Virus record (IMG/VR): IMGVR_UViG_3300023179_000221
Span: 1 to 40,939 of that record
Source of the DNA: a virus
Direction: 5' to 3' (one strand)
DNA: 40,939 nucleotides
Shown: positions 36,729 to 40,939 of the stretch, piece after piece
How positions within the stretch are numbered: the stretch's first letter is position 1
Layout of the letters: every line of letters starts with the position of its first letter
Position numbers and translations under genes: made by a program
Notes under the pieces: model-generated
The model's input: only the letters and a program-made list of their open reading frames with translations
Database searches by the model: none
What the model was told of the DNA's origin: nothing

Positions 36729-37125
36729 TTTTATTCTCCAAGAAAGCCTTTAATTTATTTACATCTTGTTCAAGTTCTTGTTCAATTTTTTTATCGTGAT
36801 AATAAGACCAAAGAGAATTGTGAACATCCATCAGATGATCAATCCAGAAACCAGAAGGATAGATTCCCAGTTCATTCATAAGACCACGATGACTGGTTCC
36901 TTCACTTTCTGCCTTACACATAATATAGCAGATTGCCTGAACCATATCAAGTTTATCAGACTCAGAAAGCATAAAATACTTTCCTACTGCTTTTTCTAGA
37001 CTTTCTTGATGTGCCTTCTGCATTTCTTTATAAGCATCAGAATTCCACCATTCTTGTAGAGATTTACCAAGATTATTTGGTTTTTGTAGTTCTTCCGAAC
37101 TTACTACTGGATTTTCTTCATTCAT
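36685..37125 (-). CDS. Hypothetical protein (146 aa)
   Basis: ATG at 37125 (MNEENPVVSSEELQKPNNLG), because the frame before it overlaps the next gene. Residues 30-50 (WWNSDAYKEMQKAHQESLEK) and YFMLSESDKLDMVQAICYIM are helical, then GIYPSGFWIDHLMDVHNSLW and a coiled-coil-like end. The motif L.ESDKLDMVQAI is known in cyanophage proteins without function. Confidence 0.75.
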   Translation of the reverse strand: MNEENPVVSSEELQKPNNLGKSLQEWWNSDAYKEMQKAHQESLEKAVGKYFMLSESDKLDMVQAICYIMCKAESEGTSHRGLMNELGIYPSGFWIDHLMDVHNSLWSYYHDKKIEQELEQDVNKLKAFLENKNETPNESGDATGTH

Positions 37126-37129
37126 TGTG

Positions 37130-37354
37130 TTACTCTCCAAACATTGTGCCAAAGAAACCAGCATCTCCTGGTTTACGATTTTCAAGTTTATCTAAGAGTG
37201 CATCGGTGCTTTGTAGTGACTCAATACGATGAATAAGATCTGAAATGACACTACAAACCATCGGTCGTTCTTGGCGGGCAGCATACGCTAATGCATTACG
37301 CAGAGATGCTTCTGCTTCCTTCAAACTGTCTTCAACAGATTTAGATAGTGCCAT
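37130..37354 (-). CDS. Conserved cyanophage helical protein (74 aa)
   Basis: MALSKSVEDSLKEAEASLRN, then ALAYAARQERPMVCSVISDL and IHRIESLQSTDALLDKLENR. The AL..AARQERP.V...I..LI..I pattern is widespread in T4-like cyanophages. Its start overlaps the upstream stop as TGATG. Probably a helical bundle, unknown role. Confidence 0.85.
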   Translation of the reverse strand: MALSKSVEDSLKEAEASLRNALAYAARQERPMVCSVISDLIHRIESLQSTDALLDKLENRKPGDAGFFGTMFGE

Positions 37355-37617
37355 CAATGTGCTCCAAAAAATAAAATTTGAATAAGTTTTGTTAATTCTA
37401 TAATGGCAAAAAATGTACGAATTGTCATCATATCCCACATCTTCACTCTATAAAAGTATGGAAAAGAAACAAGATTTCCAAATAAACGACAATAGATTCC
37501 AATTTGAACGCTATTAAATAAAATTACTGCATATCCAATAATAAAAAATATATTACCAATAATTCTCAACCAACTAAGAACTGGATATTTTGGATGAATT
37601 AATTTATCACTATTCAT
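37354..37617 (-). CDS. Membrane protein with about three helices (87 aa)
   Basis: MNSDKLIHPKYPVLSWLRII, then helices GNIFFIIGYAVILFNSVQIG, RLFGNLVSFPYFYRV and ATIELTKLIQILFFG-like end. It begins with a HPKYP motif also seen in the coiled-coil gene at 39.3 kb. Coupled by one-base overlap TAATG to the AbrB-like gene upstream. Unknown role. Confidence 0.7.
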   Translation of the reverse strand: MNSDKLIHPKYPVLSWLRIIGNIFFIIGYAVILFNSVQIGIYCRLFGNLVSFPYFYRVKMWDMMTIRTFFAIIELTKLIQILFFGAH

Positions 37618-38291
37618 TAAACTTCGTAATCTTTATTCCAGTCATTTTCATCAACTGGAGTTTCTTTTACTCTATTAACTTTTTCTAAGAAAAAAGACCC
37701 ATCACCCCGATCAATCCAATAAACTTGATCACCTTCTTTTAAATCTTCTGCTTCAAGCAAATCATTAGGGAAGGTAACAAAGTATTCGCCACTTGGGCCA
37801 TCAGCTTCAACAGGAAGAACCCATTTATTTTCTTTACCTTTTTTTGCTGAAGTTGTAGCATCACACATTGCATTCAGTTCTTCTTCTGTGTACTGCTGAT
37901 GTTTTTCCCAGAAATCATTCCAGGCACCTTTATATTCAGATGAGGAATCATTTTCATCGCAGATTTTTTTTACTGGTTGATTACGATCATAATCATAATA
38001 ATGTTCCGAATGATCTTTTTGTTCATTTGGAAAATTACTATTGCGATCTTTTCTTAAAAGACTATCTTTACCAACAATATCATCATATGCCCCAATATGT
38101 CCCTTACCATTACCATTCAACAGTGCAAGAAGTTCGTTTGCTTTTTGTGTCTGTGCTTTATAGGTATAATAGTTGTCCTGAACAACACCTTTAATCACAT
38201 CATAGATTTCTTGTGGCGTTGCTTCTGTACTCATCGCATCATATAGAAAGTTCTCAACTTGTCCAAGTGAGTATTTTTTGTAGTCAGTCAT
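37617..38291 (-). CDS. Protein with C-terminal AbrB-like domain (224 aa)
   Basis: Residues 157-205 (WVLPVEADGPSGEYFVTFPN, then DLLEAEDLKEGDQVYWIDRG and GSFFLEKV) form an AbrB/SpoVT-type swapped-hairpin pattern, highly conserved among cyanophages. Residues 1-60 are helical (YSLGQVENFLYDAMSTEATP, YDVIKGVVQDN); the middle is a flexible acidic/His part. The AbrB-like domain may bind DNA, so this could be a phage regulator of early or middle genes. Its own leader has a TATGAT box (38324-38329). Confidence 0.7.
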   Translation of the reverse strand: MTDYKKYSLGQVENFLYDAMSTEATPQEIYDVIKGVVQDNYYTYKAQTQKANELLALLNGNGKGHIGAYDDIVGKDSLLRKDRNSNFPNEQKDHSEHYYDYDRNQPVKKICDENDSSSEYKGAWNDFWEKHQQYTEEELNAMCDATTSAKKGKENKWVLPVEADGPSGEYFVTFPNDLLEAEDLKEGDQVYWIDRGDGSFFLEKVNRVKETPVDENDWNKDYEV

Positions 38292-38325
38292 GACATTGAA
38301 GTTCCTCTTTGATTGCTTGAATCTA

Positions 38326-38815
38326 TCATAGCACAGATTTCATAACCTGTCCAGTCCATCCTTTGTAAGGTTTTTTAACTTTTCCAGTTATTCTATCCAT
38401 CATTCTGCTGTAATGTAGATTATTATCCTTACAAAACTGTGTAAAATTATTAACTACAACCTCTTTACCAGAAATATGTTTTAGTAAATATGTATCTTTA
38501 CATAAAGCATTGGCAATTTTCTTCCTAGTCTCTTTACTTGTTAGATGCCCTATTCTACTTTTGGACATTTTTTTTACAAGTTTCTTTAGTGTGTTTTTTA
38601 CCCATATTTGTCTCTCTAATTTTTTCTCTTGTTTCTTTAGAGTGACTATATCCAGGACGATATGAAGGAATACCTTTTCTACCTATACTTATCCTTTCTT
38701 TTACATCTTCTGTTAGTTTTATGCCCTTGTTGTGAGGAGGAAAAACACAAATAAACTCACTAGGATCGGGCACGCCAGGATCAAAGGTTTTGAGACCTTC
38801 TAAAAATTCTTTCAT
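38326..38815 (-). pseudogene. Frameshifted NUMOD3/NUMOD1 homing-endonuclease remnant
   Basis: Two frames that belong together: 38815-38555 (MKEFLEGLKTFDPGVPDPSE, then SHSKETREKIRETNMGKKHT) and 38568-38326 (MSKSRIGHLTSKETRKKIAN). They meet at a run of eight A in the minus direction (38569-38576). With one base less, the joined part reads KETCKKMSKSRIGHLTSKET, an unbroken NUMOD3 helix-turn-helix tandem. The end (LLKHISGKEVVVNNFTQFCK, YKGWTG) is like NUMOD1. No nuclease domain is visible, so this may be the DNA-binding half of a former endonuclease. A late promoter TATAAATA lies upstream. Confidence 0.65.
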
Positions 38816-38838
38816 CTGCTTTTTGTTTGTGGTAATAC

Positions 38839-38846
38839 TATTTATA
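38839..38846 (-). promoter_or_regulatory. T4-type late promoter TATAAATA
   Basis: TATTTATA on the plus strand, 24 bp before the ATG of the NUMOD3 remnant and directly behind the terminator 38851-38870. Exact late consensus. Confidence 0.6.
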
Positions 38847-38850
38847 TGAG

Positions 38851-38870
38851 AAAAGGAGCATTTCTGCTCC
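38851..38870 (-). terminator. Intrinsic terminator
   Basis: GGAGCA and TGCTCC (6 bp stem, 4-nt loop); in the minus direction TTTTCTC follows. It ends the transcript of the genes up to 38909, which lies 39 bp before. Confidence 0.75.
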
Positions 38871-38908
38871 AATCTCTTGCTTCTGAATAACCACAAACAA
38901 AAGCATTA

Positions 38909-39067
38909 TTATTTATCTTCAAGATTGTCTTTGATTGCTTGCTCTACAATCACTTGTATCTCTTTACTAGTGAGATTATTCAACCAAGACCATTTTGGGT
39001 CTTGCCTGTCCCATTCCATCGAAAATGTGCCATCAGCATTTTCAACAATCTTAAATGAATCTTCCAT
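38909..39067 (-). CDS. Conserved cyanophage hypothetical protein (52 aa)
   Basis: MEDSFKIVENADGTFSMEWD, then WSWLNNLTSKEIQVIVEQAI. The pattern F.I....DG.....WD..D..WS....T..EI...I.QAI is known in cyanophage small proteins. Strand pair plus helix. Start overlaps the gene upstream as TGATG. Confidence 0.85.
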   Translation of the reverse strand: MEDSFKIVENADGTFSMEWDRQDPKWSWLNNLTSKEIQVIVEQAIKDNLEDK

Positions 39068-39321
39068 CAGAACCAAGAACCTTTAAGTGATTTGTGTGAT
39101 TCCTTCATTGCCTTATAGAGTTTTCTAATCTCTTGATAGGCATCTTCAGCAGTCATCTTACCACCGATTGCCATATTCGTCAAGTAGGAGACGTGATGAG
39201 AAAAGTTATTCAGATTGTTAATCGTGGCAATGTCCAGAAAACTCATATCAGCATCTGGGTTCATTGGAGGAGTTGGATATAAAAACTCTTCCTTTGCTTG
39301 TTGTGCTTTTGATGTTGTCAT
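39067..39321 (-). CDS. Hypothetical protein (84 aa)
   Basis: MTTSKAQQAKEEFLYPTPPM, then NNLNNFSHHVSYLTNMAIGG and KMTAEDAYQEIRKLYKAMKE. Helical, with an Ala/Met-rich central helix. A typical small cyanophage protein, unassigned. Stop overlaps the next start, and its own start overlaps the stop before. Confidence 0.8.
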   Translation of the reverse strand: MTTSKAQQAKEEFLYPTPPMNPDADMSFLDIATINNLNNFSHHVSYLTNMAIGGKMTAEDAYQEIRKLYKAMKESHKSLKGSWF

Positions 39322-39608
39322 TTGTCACCAAGAGTAAATTGATTTGTAGTATAGGGTTCTGCCACCAAAATGTCAATACGAGCATCAACTGCATCTATTT
39401 GATTAGAGAGTTCATATAAGCAATTACTTGTTTCAATGTTTTCTTCTTCAAGTCTTTTAATATCTGCAAGTGCTCCTGAATACTTCTCTTCAAGTTTTTT
39501 GACTGCAGTTTCCAAATCAGACAACCTTTTTTGAAGAAGATCTATAGAGACTTCTTCTAATCTGCCCCATTTCTTTTGAAACCAGTTTGGATATTTTGGA
39601 TGTTTCAT
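39318..39608 (-). CDS. Coiled-coil protein (96 aa)
   Basis: MKHPKYPNWFQKKWGRLEEV, then a long heptad region (residues 25-65: LQKRLSDLETAVKKLEEKYS, ADIKRLEEENIETSNCLYEL) and an unstructured tail. The coiled coil implies oligomers or a tether. No family known to me. Confidence 0.8.
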   Translation of the reverse strand: MKHPKYPNWFQKKWGRLEEVSIDLLQKRLSDLETAVKKLEEKYSGALADIKRLEEENIETSNCLYELSNQIDAVDARIDILVAEPYTTNQFTLGDK

Positions 39609-39784
39609 AATACACCTACAGATTTTAAATAGCGACGATATGCCATAAACCTACCTACACTTGGTTGACCAGGAACATTTAATTGGTGGCAGATTTCGCA
39701 GTATTGAATAAATTCCATCCAGGGAGTAGTAGAATCTAATTCGTGATATGGATAATCAGATTTTTCCACCCACTTTCCCATCAT
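39605..39784 (-). CDS. Small hypothetical protein with two close Cys (59 aa)
   Basis: MMGKWVEKSDYPYHELDSTT, then PWMEFIQYCEICHQLNVPGQ and FMAYRRYLKSVGVL. CEIC (residues 29-32) may be a metal- or redox-active pair. ATGA overlap to the coiled-coil gene. Confidence 0.75.
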   Translation of the reverse strand: MMGKWVEKSDYPYHELDSTTPWMEFIQYCEICHQLNVPGQPSVGRFMAYRRYLKSVGVL

Positions 39785-39881
39785 AAGTTGGTGACAAGTC
39801 CATTGCCTTTTTTATTGGTAGAATACCAGAGTCCAATCGTTTTTGTTCAACACAAAAAACATCATTAATTAGGTGTTTCAT
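39756..39881 (-). CDS. Possible 41-codon gene in a gap
   Basis: MKHLINDVFCVEQKRLDSGI then LPIKKAMDLSPTYDGKVGGK. It fills an 80-bp gap and overlaps both neighbours (28 and 17 bp), with a poor ribosome site. It may equally be non-coding. Confidence 0.3.
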   Translation of the reverse strand: MKHLINDVFCVEQKRLDSGILPIKKAMDLSPTYDGKVGGKI

Positions 39882-40080
39882 ACTTATCGCTCAATTTAAT
39901 GTCTTTCTTTTTTAAATTGTATCGGTCAATGTGTTTTTGGCGATGATCTTCACTTTGAAAGTAACATTTACGAGTTTCGTTTCCATCTTTATGAACTAGT
40001 TTATAAGGAAATTGATCAAACGGAAACTCTTCTTCTCTATCGTAAAAAGTCACTTGTTCGGTTTTTTTTGGTCTTCCCAT
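39865..40080 (-). CDS. Small charged protein (71 aa)
   Basis: The ATG at 40080 (MGRPKKTEQVTFYDREEEFP) begins with an AT-hook-like GRPKK, then FDQFPYKLVHKDGNETRKCY and HRQKHIDRYNLKKKDIKLSD. Basic on the whole. It may bind DNA through the GRPKK motif (weak). A strong promoter with a dyad lies just upstream. Confidence 0.75.
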   Translation of the reverse strand: MGRPKKTEQVTFYDREEEFPFDQFPYKLVHKDGNETRKCYFQSEDHRQKHIDRYNLKKKDIKLSDKYETPN

Positions 40081-40101
40081 AATGTGTTGTTTGGTATTTG
40101 T

Positions 40102-40132
40102 AGTATACTTGACATTAAACAATTTGTCAAGT
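40102..40132 (-). promoter_or_regulatory. Sigma70-type promoter with overlapping palindrome
   Basis: TTGACA (40125-40130) and TATACT (40102-40107) are spaced 17 bp in the minus direction. ACTTGACA (40107-40114) and TGTCAAGT (40125-40132) form a perfect 8-bp inverted repeat that covers the -35 box and the spacer, like a repressor operator. It serves the gene starting at 40080. Confidence 0.65.
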
Positions 40133-40323
40133 TACTTGAACCCCTTTGCCTCTTGTTTTCTATCTAGAACTTCAATGTGACTCAAAAAGTTCCCACTACG
40201 GTTCCACCATAATAGTTGAGCTTCTTCATAGTTGTCAAATACTTGATAAGTGCCGTCACTATAAACTACCTTATAATCGTGACGAAGATAAGGTTCATTT
40301 GATGTTTGCTCAAAGACTGTCAT
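40132..40323 (-). CDS. Small hypothetical protein (63 aa)
   Basis: The ATG at 40323 (MTVFEQTSNEPYLRHDYKVV) is chosen by its ATGA overlap with the membrane peptide; an ATG 27 nt earlier is in frame. Then YSDGTYQVFDNYEEAQLLWW and a helical end. The YKV.YSDG.......YEEA...WW pattern is of a small phage alpha/beta protein. Function unknown. Confidence 0.8.
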   Translation of the reverse strand: MTVFEQTSNEPYLRHDYKVVYSDGTYQVFDNYEEAQLLWWNRSGNFLSHIEVLDRKQEAKGFK

Positions 40324-40409
40324 TTGTTGATTGTCGTGAGAAGAACCCATAACCAAACCTCTAATACTATAAGAATAATGATTTCAACAAAAACTGGTGG
40401 GAGTGTCAT
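40320..40409 (-). CDS. 29-residue membrane peptide
   Basis: MTLPPVFVEIIILIVLEVWL then WVLLTTINK. One membrane helix. ATGA overlaps at both ends make it credible despite the size. Confidence 0.6.
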   Translation of the reverse strand: MTLPPVFVEIIILIVLEVWLWVLLTTINK

Positions 40410-40648
40410 TTGGGGCAGTGTAGAAAGTATTTGTATTCTGCTGCCTGATGTGGTGCATATCTTACCACATCACATCCTTTATACTTATCAACTACCTCAA
40501 ATGATGGTTCCAATGGTTTATCACCTGAAGCAAAATAAGCAAGTGTAATCAGAACAGCAATAAGGATAGCAGCGGTAGCAGCAAATACACCAGCACCACG
40601 CATAAACTCTTTGAGAGCATACTTATTTTCAGGAGTCATTTTCATCAT
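40406..40648 (-). CDS. Single-pass membrane protein with exposed C-terminal part (80 aa)
   Basis: MMKMTPENKYALKEFMRGAG then a membrane helix VFAATAAILIAVLITLAYFA, and a soluble part with two Cys (KYKGCDVVRYAPHQAAEYKY, FLHCPK). The latter half ('C.VV.Y......Y.YFL.C') is a conserved cyanophage type, probably with a disulfide or metal site outside the membrane. Start at the first of three close ATG. Confidence 0.8.
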   Translation of the reverse strand: MMKMTPENKYALKEFMRGAGVFAATAAILIAVLITLAYFASGDKPLEPSFEVVDKYKGCDVVRYAPHQAAEYKYFLHCPK

Positions 40649-40845
40649 TCTTTTACCTCAATTGTGGGGACATCAATCCATTTACCATTTTCAAGAGATT
40701 GAAGTTTATATGACATACGAATATAAGTAATCTCCTTGTCTCTAAAAAATGGAATAACTCTCAACCAGTGTAGAAACTTAGGCATATCTTCGCAAGTTTC
40801 AACTCCTTTGATTTTTGTTTCAGTTTTTAGGTATCGTAATTTCAT
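40645..40845 (-). CDS. Small hypothetical protein (66 aa)
   Basis: Start at 40845 (MKLRYLKTETKIKGVETCED), 2 nt after the gene upstream. Then MPKFLHWLRVIPFFRDKEIT and MSYKLQSLENGKWIDVPTIE. Beta-rich end with a NGKW.DVP.IEV pattern. Unknown. Confidence 0.75.
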   Translation of the reverse strand: MKLRYLKTETKIKGVETCEDMPKFLHWLRVIPFFRDKEITYIRMSYKLQSLENGKWIDVPTIEVKE

Positions 40846-40847
40846 AG

Positions 40848-40939
40848 TTACCACCCAGTAAAACCAAAAATATATCCTAGTCCCCATTCTAATGTATGAG
40901 GTGGCAATTCGTCAATATGATTAAAAGCAGTTTGTCGTG
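40848..40939 (-). CDS. C-terminal end of a small (membrane) protein, 5' part outside window
   Basis: The last 30 codons run from the window edge to TAA: RQTAFNHIDELPPHTLEWGL then GYIFGFTGW. The GLG...GFTGW end suggests a membrane-embedded segment. It ends 2 bp before the next gene, so it belongs to the same operon. Confidence 0.6.
   Translation of the reverse strand, partial: RQTAFNHIDELPPHTLEWGLGYIFGFTGW

Overview
The window looks like part of a T4-like cyanophage genome (a contractile-tailed myovirus of Synechococcus-type cyanobacteria). The evidence is a late block with baseplate genes in T4 order (25, 6, a gene in the 7 position, a gene in the 8 position, then a DUF4815 structural gene), TATAAATA late promoters, a phage-borne speD, and dozens of small proteins of kinds I recognise from marine cyanophages. 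No host gene, rRNA, tRNA or integrase is visible. Apart from one homing-endonuclease gene, everything is read from the minus strand, so transcription runs from high to low coordinates.

Layout, in the direction of transcription. (1) 40.9-31.3 kb: accessory genes of 30-220 codons, mostly joined by ATGA or TGATG overlaps. They include membrane peptides, an AbrB-like protein, two exported proteins, a 2OG-Fe(II) oxygenase and a frameshifted NUMOD3 homing-endonuclease remnant. (2) 31.3-29.9 kb: the only plus-strand gene, a GIY-YIG protein, next to about 660 bp of non-coding DNA packed with tandem and palindromic repeats. (3) 29.9-25.2 kb: more small genes, including a protein that looks like a cyAbrB-type domain fused to an ArdA-like antirestriction domain, a 600-bp non-coding hairpin region, and a nine-gene micro-operon. 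(4) 25.2-22.4 kb: a sharply G+C-rich island of small genes, including an HExxH metallopeptidase-like protein, in an otherwise A+T-rich genome. (5) 22.2-19.7 kb: transition genes, a glycosyltransferase and speD. (6) 19.7-1 kb: the baseplate block, dominated by one uninterrupted 3976-codon gene.

Regulation can be read from the sequence. TATAAATA boxes sit before gene 25, before the gp8-position gene and near speD. Between about 23.7 and 36 kb many small genes are separated by a recurring intergenic module. In the minus direction it runs: stop codon inside or beside a GTGCCA...TGGCAC hairpin, often a second G/C hairpin, a TATAAT-like box, a ribosome-binding region and the next ATG. One copy has a compensated base pair, which argues for selection on the RNA fold. 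A second signal, CTCG(A/T)CGAG, occurs about a dozen times in two clusters (27.77-27.92 and 29.78-30.08 kb) flanking promoters and the ArdA-like gene, and could be an operator set. The strongest candidates for something undescribed are the hairpin/promoter module, the CTCGWCGAG sites with the cyAbrB-ArdA-like protein, and the repeat-rich 29.9-30.5 kb region. All family names come from recognition by eye; no searches were run.
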